NCBI RefSeq assembly: GCF_000186865.1
Contig: NW_008705574.1
Span: forward strand, 468,166-532,165
Direction: 5' to 3'
Length of the DNA: 64,000 nt
DNA from: Aureococcus anophagefferens
Lineage: Eukaryota > Sar > Pelagophyceae > Pelagomonadales > Pelagomonadaceae
Position 1 is the stretch's first letter. Each line of letters begins with the position of its first letter. The translations under genes were made by a program, and so were the position numbers. Below, piece after piece: positions 56,640-64,000 of this stretch. Below the pieces are notes generated by a model, which saw only the letters and a list, made by a program, of their open reading frames with translations, did no database searches and was not told the origin of the DNA.

Positions 56640-56756
56640 GTGGCACGCGGGCATGTAGGGGCATGCAGGGGCATGCAGGGGCGTTGCTAGGGGCATAGAG
56701 ACATGGACAACTTGAAAAAACATGGGCATGCAGGGGCATGGGCATGCAGGGGCAAA
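56640..56756 (+). repeat. Short imperfect repeats of ggggcatgca
   Basis: At least six copies of GGGGCATGCA or close variants between the sulfatase stop and the 5S rRNA gene. Confidence 0.8.
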
Positions 56757-56774
56757 AAAAGAGGCAAAAAAAAA

Positions 56775-56891
56775 CGAACAACACTCGGGATTCCAACGTG
56801 GTCACCCACCGTAGTACTAACCAAGCTCGATCCGGCTTAACTTCGCTGAGCTGACGGGAAGCGGTGCTCTCCGAATGATATGGTCGTTCGT
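56775..56891 (-). rRNA. 5S ribosomal RNA
   Basis: The minus strand reads a eukaryotic 5S: GAACGACCATATCA at the 5' end, then GAAGTTAAGCCGGATCGAGC and TTGGTTAGTACTACGGTGGG (internal control region), GGTGACCACGTTGGAATCCC, and a 3' end complementary to the start. A long T-run follows on the minus strand as terminator. It begins immediately after the 3' end of a tRNA-Thr gene on the same strand. Confidence 0.92.
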
Positions 56892-56963
56892 AGCTTCTTG
56901 ACGGGATCGAACCATCGACCATTACCTTACGAGGGTAGTGCTCTGCCACTGAGCTAAAGAAGC
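56892..56963 (-). tRNA. tRNA-Thr(CGT), copy 2, abutting 5S rRNA
   Basis: Reverse-complement identical to the copy at 54531-54602. Its discriminator base is at 56892 and the 5S gene starts at 56891 or 56890, with no T-run between them, so a tRNA-5S co-transcript is likely. Confidence 0.92.
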
Positions 56964-57141
56964 GAAATTCGTCTTGCTCGAGGGCCGCGAGCGATTTAGT
57001 ATTTATACTCACCGACCGATGGTTCGATCATTCTAAAGGGAGCCTATCAAAAAAGCGATATGGCGGCCGCTTCGGGCCCATAACCAAGCGGTCCTGCGAC
57101 CTCCGTGCGCACGCGAACGCAAAACCAACCACAAAAAAACA

Positions 57142-58239
57142 ATGGCAGCGATCCTCGAAGCGCTCGACTCCGACGTCTCCGAGTCGGACGACGACGGCAA
57201 GGTCCAGCTCGGCTACGCGCTGCCCTACAAGAACCGGCTATTATTCGAGAACAAGAACTGGAACAACTGGGACGGCGGCGTCGCCGGCGGCGCGCCCATC
57301 TGGCTCGACGGACCGCCGGCGAACGCCTGCGACGCCTGCGGGACCGATTCTCAGTTCCTCTGCCAGATCTACGCGCCGCTGGACAAACCTACATCCGCCT
57401 TCCACCGCGCGGTCTACGTCTTCTGCTGCGGGAAATGTGCAGAAAAAGACCCGGGGACCGCCGCCGCGGTCGTCGAGCAGCGGCTCCCGCGAGAGAACGG
57501 CCGCTACGCCGCGGAGACGCCGCCGGAGTCGGAGGACGAGGACGACGGCCCGTCGCCGACGGCGTCGCGCGGCCTCCCCCGCCACGAGATCGTCGTCGAG
57601 CCGGAGCCGTCGGACAAGATCGCCGGCGCGGAGCCGTCGCCCGAGGCGCGGATCGCGGACGCCGCCGTCGCCGTCGACGAGCTGAAGATCACCGGCACGA
57701 CGGACCCCTCCGTCGTCACCTTCCTCGCGCGCATCGCGCGCGAGCCGTCCCAGGTCCTGCGCTACGACCGCGGCGGCAGGCCGCTCTGGCACGGGAGCCA
57801 CGGCCGGCCGCCGAAGTCGTGGCCGCCGCGGTGCCCGTGCGGCGCGGTCCGCGAGTTCGAGTTCCAGGTCATGCCCCAGCTCCTCCACTACTTCCGCATG
57901 GAGTCGCAGGCCGGGCTGGAGCTCGACTTCGCGACGATCTTGGTCGCGACGTGCGCCGAGGGCTGCGGCGCGGCCGGCGCGGCCTGGGTCCAGCCGCCGG
58001 CGCCGGACGACGCGGGCGCCGCGGAGGCGAAGAAGAAGCCGAGGAGGAAGAAGAAGAAGAAGCCGCCGGCGGCGGTCGAGGCGCCGCTGCCGCGCGTGGC
58101 CGAGGCGGCGACGGAGCTCGACGAGATCGACGCGGCGGCCGCGGACGTCCTCGGCCGCGCGGAGGAGCTCGAGCAGTACTACTCGACCGAGATCGACGGC
58201 ATGCCCATGAACGTCCTCGATCTCATGCCCCCGTCCTAA
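57142..58239 (+). CDS. PDCD2: PDCD2/TSR4-like ribosomal protein chaperone
   Basis: 365 residues, single exon. The family N-terminus is clear: LGYALPYKNRLLFENKNWN, GGAPIWLDG, a zinc-binding CDACG and IYAPLDKPTSAFHRAVYVF. After an acidic linker comes the C-terminal PDCD2 domain: QVLRYDRGGRPLWHGS, then RCPCGAVREFEFQVMPQLLH. A Lys-rich low-complexity insert (KKKPRRKKKKK) lies between conserved blocks. Yeast Tsr4 and animal PDCD2 escort ribosomal protein uS5 during 40S assembly; that role is inferred here. Confidence 0.85.
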   Translation: MAAILEALDSDVSESDDDGKVQLGYALPYKNRLLFENKNWNNWDGGVAGGAPIWLDGPPANACDACGTDSQFLCQIYAPLDKPTSAFHRAVYVFCCGKCAEKDPGTAAAVVEQRLPRENGRYAAETPPESEDEDDGPSPTASRGLPRHEIVVEPEPSDKIAGAEPSPEARIADAAVAVDELKITGTTDPSVVTFLARIAREPSQVLRYDRGGRPLWHGSHGRPPKSWPPRCPCGAVREFEFQVMPQLLHYFRMESQAGLELDFATILVATCAEGCGAAGAAWVQPPAPDDAGAAEAKKKPRRKKKKKPPAAVEAPLPRVAEAATELDEIDAAAADVLGRAEELEQYYSTEIDGMPMNVLDLMPPS

Positions 58240-58414
58240 ATTTTGTTTGTATGAACCCGGGGCGGAGGCGACTTAACTTTTCGAGAGGGGAGCCCTGGTT
58301 CACACGCGCCGCGCGCGCGCGCGTCTCGTGCTCACGCGCGCGCGCGGTCTCGGCGCGGAGCGGCCGGGCTCGTCGGGAGCCGGGCGGCTGCGATCGATCG
58401 GGGGGGGGGGCGTC

Positions 58415-58783
58415 CTAGCGCATGTGGCTGCCCTCGGAGTCGAAGACCTGGAGCGACGGCTTCGCGCCGGTCCGCTTGACCTCGAGGAGGCTCGCGTAGC
58501 GCTCCGGGACCTCGCACTCGTCCGTGGCGAGGCACGTCAGCGCGTCCGCGCGCGTCATGGGCGCCGCGGGGCGGGACAGCGAATCCTCCAGGCAGTAGGA
58601 GCCCTCGGCGTCGAAGACGACGGTGCAGTCCTGCCGCGCCGAGTGCATTCGCGACAGGAGGTCGTGGTGCTGCGGGCCGTGGTGGTCGAGGGCGCTGGAG
58701 CGACTCGTGGACTTGGGCGCGAAGGCCGTGGCGGTGGCGAGGAGCGCGAGGAGGAGGCCTGCGGCGGGGTGCACCGCTGTCAA
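58415..58783 (-). CDS. Small plastid-targeted protein, function unknown
   Basis: 122 residues. The start gives signal peptide plus AFAP transit motif (LLLALLATATAFAPKSTSRS). The mature part of about 95 residues has three Cys (QDCTVVFD, SYCLEDSL, DECEVPERY) and two similar segments, TVVFDAEGSYCLED and LQVFDSEGSHMR, suggesting an internal repeat. No family recognised. The extension is too consistent with plastid import to be a chance frame. Confidence 0.6.
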   Translation of the reverse strand: MTAVHPAAGLLLALLATATAFAPKSTSRSSALDHHGPQHHDLLSRMHSARQDCTVVFDAEGSYCLEDSLSRPAAPMTRADALTCLATDECEVPERYASLLEVKRTGAKPSLQVFDSEGSHMR

Positions 58784-59165
58784 GGATGGATCTTGCGTCT
58801 GTCAGCGACGCGTTCGAGCTCTTGCGCGTCGACGCGCTGCCGAGGCGCTCGCAGTGGAGATTGTAAACCGTCTCTCGTGCAAGGACGCTGTGGGACGCGC
58901 GTGCCATGTTGATTGCGAGCGGCTGCAGAAGTTGTTGTTCTGAGATGCCTGATCGAAGATCGAGAAAGGCGCGGCATCTTGTGGTCAACATGTGGTCAAC
59001 ATGCCGTACTGTCGTCTCTTCCCTTCCTCAATCGGGCCACTCGCGAGCTCCGACTCTGCGTCGCGACGCCGCGACGTCCCAGCGCGAGGGGGGTTCCTTC
59101 TCGCCCCGACGGGCCAACTCCGCGTCGCGGCGACGTCGCTCCGGAGCCGGCCATCACAGGCTCCC
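58784..59165. other. Intergenic region without a supported gene
   Basis: About 380 bp, lower in GC than the genes around it, containing a tandem duplicate gtggtcaacat near 58980-59001. It probably holds the promoter of the small plastid protein and the 3' end of the GTPase gene. Short frames here look like chance. Confidence 0.4.
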
Positions 59166-61031
59166 TTACACGTCCACGCTCACGACCGTGCCGACGGCGC
59201 GGGTCCTGCCGTCGCGGAGGATGAGCCGCGTGCCCGGGACGAGGTACTCCGGGTGGTAGAGGAACTCGAAGGTGCACTTGCGCGTGGAGCCCGCGGCGAC
59301 GCCGCCCGCGCCGTCCGCGAACAGGAGGCGCGCGGCCTGGCGCACGGCGTCCGCGTGGACGACGGCCTCGAAGCCCGCGGCGAGGCCGCCGTCCGGCGCC
59401 GCGAGCACGAGCACGTCCGCCGCGAAGACCGTCGCGCCCTTGGGCCGCGGCGCGCCCGGCGGCGGCCGCGGCAGCAGCACGAGCCCCGCGGCGCGCCGCC
59501 GGTGGCGGCACCGCGCGCGCTTCGTCCGCGGCTTGGGCGTGGCGACGCCCGCCGCGGAGGACGCGTCGGGCGCCGTGAATTCCACGACGGCCTTGCCCTG
59601 GAGCGACGCGACCCGAAATTCGGCGCCGTGGCCGATGGCGAAGGTCGCCGACGACCCGGCGCGCGCGACGTCGCGGCGGTGGCCCTCGACGCGGATCGAC
59701 GTGACCTCGACGTCGACGAAGGCGCCGCTCAAATCCACGGGCCCGAGCGCGAGCCGCGCGCCGACCCTGACGTCGCCGCCGACGACCGTGCCGCCGAGCA
59801 CGGTGCCCGCGCCGGGCACGTCGCGGAAGGCCGCGTCGACGACGACGGCCGGCGCGCGCGCGTCGGCCTCCTCGCCGTCGCTCGACGCCTCCGTCTCCGA
59901 GCCGTCGCCGCACGCGGCGTCCACCGCGGCCTCGAGCGCGTCGTAGCCCGCGCCCGTCACGGACGACACGACGACGACGCGCGCGTCGGGCACGCCCGCG
60001 CGCGCGAGCACCGCGCGCACGCCCGCCGTCGCGGCCTCGACGTCGGCCGCGAGGTCCGCGTGAGTGAGGGCGACGACGACGGGGATCCGCAGCGCGATGG
60101 CGACGCCGAGGTGCTCGAGGGTCATGCGCCCGAGCTTCGCCGCGCGCCGCGCGTCGACGGCGAGGAGCGCCGCGCGCGGCCGCAACGCCGTCAACCCGAA
60201 GATCGTCGTCTTGAGGTACTTCTCCGAGCCGGGGCCGTCCACCAATCGCAGCCCGCCGCAGCGGACCTCGTTGAGCGCCGACGTGCGGCCGCCGTCGCGC
60301 ACCTCGTGGCCGTGGCGGAGCACGAGCTGGCGCGCGAGGCCGCGGCCGTCGTCGAGCATGCCCGATTTCAGCACGCCCACGAGCGTCGATTTGCCGCTGC
60401 CCTGGCTCCCGATGACCGCGACGCGCCGCGCGGACCCGTCGTCGTCGTCGTCCTCCTCCGTCTCGTCGTCCTCGGCCTCGGCCGTCGCCGCGGTCCGCCA
60501 CTTCTCTCGTTTCGCGGCGAACTTGGACGCGCGCCGCGCGGACTTCGTCGACCGCTCGGGCCGCGCCGCGAGCTCCGGCGCGAATTCGCCGTCGCCGACC
60601 CAGGCGTCGAGGGACGCGTCGTCGGCGTCGCAGCCCACGTCCACGACGACCTCGGCGACGAAGTGGCCCGGCGACACCTCGAAGACCGCGCAGGGGTTCA
60701 GCGCGGCGCCGTTCTGCCGCGCGATGCACCGGAGCGTCCGCAAGCTCGCGCCGAGCTCCGCCCGGTCCAGGCCCTTGGGCGTGCCGTCGTCCTCGACGCC
60801 GACGCGGTACACGGCGCGGCCGTGGCCCTCCGTGAGCCGGTAGAGGCACTGCGTGACGAGCTTCTTGACTCTGTTGCTGCCGGCGGAGCAGAGCGACAGC
60901 TTGTACTCCGTGGCGCCCTCCTCCTCCTCGCGGCCGTAGGACCGCGGCACCTGCGCGTCCGTCGGCGACGCGACGCGCGGGCCGCCGGGCACGGCCGGCG
61001 GCGTCGTCGGACGCTTGCCCCGCCGTCCCAT
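59166..61031 (-). CDS. GTPBP1/GTPBP2-like translational GTPase with non-canonical G4 motif
   Basis: 621 residues from ATG 61031 (61130 adds 33). The N-terminal domain has YKLSLCSAGSNRVKKLVTQC. The G domain: P-loop GSQGSGKST, LVGVLKSGMLDDGRGLAR, then RTSALNEV in the switch I area, DGPGSEKYLKTTIFG as G3, and LEHLGVAIALRIPVVVALTH. The family G4 motif TKxD reads THAD here. C-terminal beta-barrels contain GTVLGGTVVGGDVRVGARL and RKCTFEFLYHPEYLVPGTRL. The family resembles EF-Tu-like factors that help resolve stalled ribosomes or mRNA decay. An acidic insert (EAEDDETEEDDDDDG) precedes the P-loop. Confidence 0.8.
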   Translation of the reverse strand: MGRRGKRPTTPPAVPGGPRVASPTDAQVPRSYGREEEEGATEYKLSLCSAGSNRVKKLVTQCLYRLTEGHGRAVYRVGVEDDGTPKGLDRAELGASLRTLRCIARQNGAALNPCAVFEVSPGHFVAEVVVDVGCDADDASLDAWVGDGEFAPELAARPERSTKSARRASKFAAKREKWRTAATAEAEDDETEEDDDDDGSARRVAVIGSQGSGKSTLVGVLKSGMLDDGRGLARQLVLRHGHEVRDGGRTSALNEVRCGGLRLVDGPGSEKYLKTTIFGLTALRPRAALLAVDARRAAKLGRMTLEHLGVAIALRIPVVVALTHADLAADVEAATAGVRAVLARAGVPDARVVVVSSVTGAGYDALEAAVDAACGDGSETEASSDGEEADARAPAVVVDAAFRDVPGAGTVLGGTVVGGDVRVGARLALGPVDLSGAFVDVEVTSIRVEGHRRDVARAGSSATFAIGHGAEFRVASLQGKAVVEFTAPDASSAAGVATPKPRTKRARCRHRRRAAGLVLLPRPPPGAPRPKGATVFAADVLVLAAPDGGLAAGFEAVVHADAVRQAARLLFADGAGGVAAGSTRKCTFEFLYHPEYLVPGTRLILRDGRTRAVGTVVSVDV

Positions 61032-61220
61032 TGCGCACCGATCGAGGCGCTCACTTGGATTCAAGCGCTCATTCAAGCGAGCATCAACAAAAATTACCAC
61101 AAAGCATGGCGCACAAATTTGCCCTGTCAAGGCGGCGCGTCGAACGGTTTTAAGTAGTCAAGCTCCGAATCTGCCGCGTCGAGCGGCATAACGAGCGCCG
61201 CTGAGCGTTCAACTGCAATA

Positions 61221-62138
61221 ATGACGAACAAGCGCTCCCCGCAAGACGAGCTGCACAACCTCTTAACAAAGAAGCGCTCCTTCGTCGCCGCCGAGGACAA
61301 GCCGATCGTCCTCTACCTCACCTGCCCGGACGAGCCGCTGCCCATCCGCGACGACCGCGCGCTCATCGACGCGCTGGAGCGTTCGGGCCTCGCCGTGCAC
61401 ATACGCGCCGACTGGCGCGGCGGCGGCGACGCGTCGTCGTGCCGCGGGCTGCTGCCGCGCGGCGTCTGGGACTACGACGAGCATCCGCGAGCGCTCGAGG
61501 CGCTCCTCGACGCGCCGGGCGCCTGGGAGCCCCGCGACGACGCGCGCGGCATCCTGCGGTGCCGCGACAAGCGCTGGCTCGCCGACTTGACGGGCGCCGT
61601 GCCGACGCGCGTCGCGCTTCCCGGGGACGACGTCGACGCGGCGCTGCGCGACGCGACGCGACGATGGACGCGCGTCGTCGCGAAACCGCTCGTCGGCACG
61701 CGCGGCCGCGGCTGCGTGCGGCTCGACGACGGCGAGGCGCCTCCGGAGGCGGGGTGCCTGCTGCAGCCGTACCTCGAGGACGTGACGGTTTCGGGGGAGG
61801 CGTGCCTCGTCTTCGTCGACGGCGACTTCTCCCACGCGGTGCGCAAGAAGCCCCAGGGCTGGGGCGCCGCGGACGACGCCTGGGCCTCCATGCCCGTCGA
61901 GGCCCTTGACGCGGACGACGCGCTCCGGGCGGCCGCGGAGCGCGCGCTCGCCGCGGTCCTGCCCGGCCTGAGGCCGCTCGTCGCCCGCGTCGACTTCCTC
62001 CCCGCGGGCGACGGCGCCTGGCTCGTCTCCGAGGTCGACTGCGGCTGGTGCGAGCTCTTCCTCCGCGCCGCGCCGCCGGGCGCCGCGGACCGCGTCGCGG
62101 CGGCGCTGCGGGAGAGGATCCGAGCCCGCGCGAGCTAA
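61221..62138 (+). CDS. ATP-grasp domain protein
   Basis: 305 residues. The ATP-grasp fold is suggested by RVVAKPLVGTRGRGCVRLDD (ATP-binding Lys and glycine loop), GCLLQPYLEDVTVSGEACLV, the DFSHAVRKKP segment, and metal ligands in ARVDFLPAGDGAWLVSEVDC. This resembles RimK/glutathione-synthetase-like ligases with a short N-terminal domain (VLYLTCPDEPLPIRDDRALI). Substrate unknown; the reaction is probably an ATP-dependent carboxylate-amine ligation. Its TAA overlaps the stop of the minus-strand gene. Confidence 0.65.
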   Translation: MTNKRSPQDELHNLLTKKRSFVAAEDKPIVLYLTCPDEPLPIRDDRALIDALERSGLAVHIRADWRGGGDASSCRGLLPRGVWDYDEHPRALEALLDAPGAWEPRDDARGILRCRDKRWLADLTGAVPTRVALPGDDVDAALRDATRRWTRVVAKPLVGTRGRGCVRLDDGEAPPEAGCLLQPYLEDVTVSGEACLVFVDGDFSHAVRKKPQGWGAADDAWASMPVEALDADDALRAAAERALAAVLPGLRPLVARVDFLPAGDGAWLVSEVDCGWCELFLRAAPPGAADRVAAALRERIRARAS

Positions 62139-63873
62139 CTCCCCTCCGTTACGAGCTCCGTGTCGCGGCGCGCGTCGTCGTCCTGGAGCGGGTTCTCCGC
62201 CGGCGCCGCGGCGTCCTCGACGTCGCCCTCCGCCGGCGCGGGACTCGGCGCGAGGCCGTCGCGGTACGCCGCGAGCATCGAGCAGGCCTAAAAACGCGCG
62301 ACGATCCGAGCCCGACTCTCTCCAGAAAATCCTGACGCCGGAGCGGGCCGCGGGCGCGAGGCTCGCCGCGACGGCCGCCTTGAGCCAGGTCAGCAGCACC
62401 CGCGCGACCGGCGCCGCGTCCTCGATGACCGGCAGGCAGATGGCCCGCGTCGCGACCTAGATTTCTCGCTCACCACGAGAATCGCCACGGGACGCCGGGG
62501 TCGCGACCTCCTCGTAGGACCAGCCGACGACGAGGCCCAGCGCGAGCGTCGTGAGGTGCAGGTGCTGCGCCGCGCGGCGGCAGCGCCGCTCGAGCTTGGC
62601 CGCGGCCCGCGGCGGCGCGCCCGCCTCGTCGGCCTCCGCGGCCTTGCGCGCCTGCTTCTCGCGCGCGGCGTCGACGCGGTAGAGGAGCCACCTGAGCACG
62701 ATGCCCGCCACGAACGTCACGGCCGGCGCGTTGACGAGCGCGAAGTCGAAGCCGCCGACGTTGTCCTCGCCGGGCAGCGCGAGCGACGCCATGGACGCGA
62801 CGCCGCCGGCGATGCTCCAGCCGATGGCCTGGGACCTAGAGCAAAGCGATCACGCGGCGGCCGCGCGGCTGGGGAACGCACCAGATGGACTCGTGGAAGG
62901 CGAGGAGCATGCTGCCGCGCGACGCGCCGCCGCCGTCGCAGTCGCACCGCCGCACGAAGCACTCGACGACGTCCGTCGCGCGCGTCGCGACGAAGAGCAG
63001 GACCGCGGAAACGACGAAGGAGTCGAGGACGTTGTCGACGCTGCCGACCCACCACCAGAGGGCCTCCTTGAGGCACAGGCCCGCGGCGACGGCGCTGAGC
63101 TTGGTGACGACGTCGACGACGGCCGGGTCCACGGCCGGCCGGCCCGCGAGGCCCGCGATGGCCAGCGCGCCGGGCGCCGCGACGACGGCCATGGTCGCCA
63201 CCTGGGCGGCGGGCGACGAGTCGAGGTCGAGCGCGCTCAGCGCGGCCTGGACCGCGTCCGCGCCGGCCCACGCCGCGCATTCCCGCTCGAGCTCGACGAC
63301 GGTCTCCCGGGCGCGCGGCGACGCCGCGTGCGCCGCGATCCAAGCGGGGAGCTCGGAGCAGCGCGCGCGCGTCGTCGCGGCGCCGCCGTCGTCGCTCGCC
63401 GCCGCGCCGTCGTCGCTCCCCGCGTCGCTCGCCGCCGCGCCGTCGCCGTCACACGCCGCCGCGTCGTCGCTCGCCGCCGCGCCGTCGCCAACGCACGCCG
63501 CCGCGTCGTCGCTCGCCGCCGCGCCGTCGCCGTCTTCGTCGACGCGCCCCGCGGCGCGCAGGAGGCGGACGCGCCGCGCCGCGAGGCCGAGGAACACGGC
63601 GAAGACCGCCGTCGCCGAGGCGACGAGCACCCAGACGGCGTCGATCCACGCGCTCTTGATCTTGAGCGCGCACCAGGCGTCGGCGCTCGTCGGCCTCAAG
63701 AGGAGGAGGGTGCGGTTCACGGCGCCCGTCAATGCGACGGCGGAGAACGACACCGCCGCCGCCATGATGAATTCGACGACGCACTGCCGCGTCTTCAGCG
63801 CGCGCGCCGGCGCCGAATCGGATGCCGCGCGGCAGCAGCAGCGCCGACACGGGCAGCGAAAGCAGCCCCCCAT
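62135..63873 (-). CDS. Multi-span membrane protein with Cys-rich N-terminus (4 exons), family not recognised
   Basis: Exons 62891-63873, 62508-62835, 62337-62456 and 62135-62287 join to 527 codons. The N-terminus MGGCFRCPCRRCCC suggests acylation. Hydrophobic segments include FIMAAAVSFSAVALTGAV, VWVLVASATAVFAVFLGLA, VATMAVVAAPGALAIAGLA, SFVVSAVLLFVATRATDVV, AVTFVAGIVLRWLLY and TTLALGLVVGWSYEE. An Ala/Asp repeat (DGAAASDDAAAC) forms an acidic loop. Introns are 55, 51 and 49 nt, all GT-AG, and frame arithmetic fits throughout. The middle one has a perfect 8-bp duplication. The overall plan, multiple spans with a soluble acidic loop, recalls the protein at 6517, but I see no clear homology. Confidence 0.55.
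62457..62507 (-). mobile_element. Miniature introner-like intron (51 nt) with perfect palindromic 8-bp duplication
   Basis: GTCGCGAC, itself palindromic, lies at 62500-62507 (intron start) and 62449-62456 (next exon start). The 43-bp insert begins CCCGGCGTCCC, contains inverted GATTCTCG/CGAGAAATC and ends TCTAG. Splicing joins GWSYEE to VATRAICLPV. Confidence 0.75.
63425..63540 (-). repeat. Tandem repeat (about 42-bp period) encoding GDGAAASDDAAAC units
   Basis: At least three imperfect copies within exon 1 of the membrane protein, encoding an acidic Ala/Asp loop. Confidence 0.75.
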
Positions 63874-64000
63874 CGTCGCGCCGATCCTGCTGACCTCAAA
63901 ATGCTGATGATACACATCCAAGGTATTCTTGTCGCACAAAAGTTTTCTCGGGTGATCAGTTGGGACGCTGGGACGCGCACCTGGGGGCCGGCCCACCGCG

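Noticed and set aside
58992..61157. 721-codon plus-strand frame antisense to the GTPase
   Set aside because: Arg/Asp/Val shadow composition and no motifs; the minus strand carries a full GTPase.

Overview
The window looks like nuclear DNA of a GC-rich, gene-dense photosynthetic stramenopile, most like a pelagophyte such as Aureococcus. This is inferred from gene content, not from a database search. Supporting evidence: several proteins start with a signal peptide followed directly by a Phe-led plastid transit motif (AFAPT at 13245, AFAPK at 58783, ADG-F at 4764), as in secondary red plastids; eukaryotic 5S rRNA and an intron-containing tRNA-Phe are present; there are spliceosomal introns; and there are OPR/RAP-type repeat proteins. 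About 38 protein genes are packed at roughly one per 1.7 kb. Convergent neighbours often end only 2 to 30 bp apart, and one pair has interlocked stop codons. Two assembly gaps (11209-11486, 46807-47603) interrupt genes, and several genes carry probable single-base assembly deletions.

Layout. 1-8.5 kb: partial secreted protein, F-box/LRR gene, plastid RAP-repeat protein, C2-like protein, multi-span membrane protein. 8.6-14.8 kb: GT49-like glycosyltransferase, divergent secretory kinase (gapped), 2-oxoglutarate oxygenase with EF-hand, two plastid proteins. 14.9-27.5 kb: PHF7/G2E3-like RING-PHD-Tudor protein, GNAT, four-KH RNA-binding protein, glycosyltransferase, GST, ankyrin protein, scramblase-like protein, alpha/beta hydrolase. 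27.5-38.5 kb: half ABC transporter, EGLN-like prolyl hydroxylase, epsilon-COP, GUCT DEAD-box helicase, WASHC3-like peptide, another 2OG oxygenase, serine racemase/threonine dehydratase. 38.5-54 kb: repeat/coiled-coil protein, sulfotransferase, LRR receptor-like protein, GH3 beta-xylosidase, second RAP-repeat protein, DDX18/HAS1 helicase, GT2 glycosyltransferase. 54.3-57 kb: tRNA-Lys, tRNA-Thr and tRNA-Phe, a sulfatase, then an abutting tRNA-Thr/5S rRNA pair. 57-64 kb: PDCD2/TSR4, small plastid protein, GTPBP1-like GTPase, ATP-grasp protein, four-exon membrane protein.

The outstanding feature is the introns. Eight are copies of short, non-autonomous transposon-like elements (introners) in at least two related families. 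The copies have terminal inverted repeats where intact and 8-bp target-site duplications. In every copy the duplicated target starts with GT or GC and becomes the 5' splice donor, while the element end supplies the AG acceptor, so splicing exactly restores the pre-insertion coding sequence. One family works in both orientations. Several 50-88 nt introns also carry 8-bp duplications and share a GCGTC block near the donor, suggesting a third, miniature family. Ten of the 24 introns I can place use GC rather than GT donors. Enzymes of secreted and sulfated glycans recur (GT49, GT2, another glycosyltransferase, sulfotransferase, sulfatase, GH3), but nothing indicates operon-like co-regulation.
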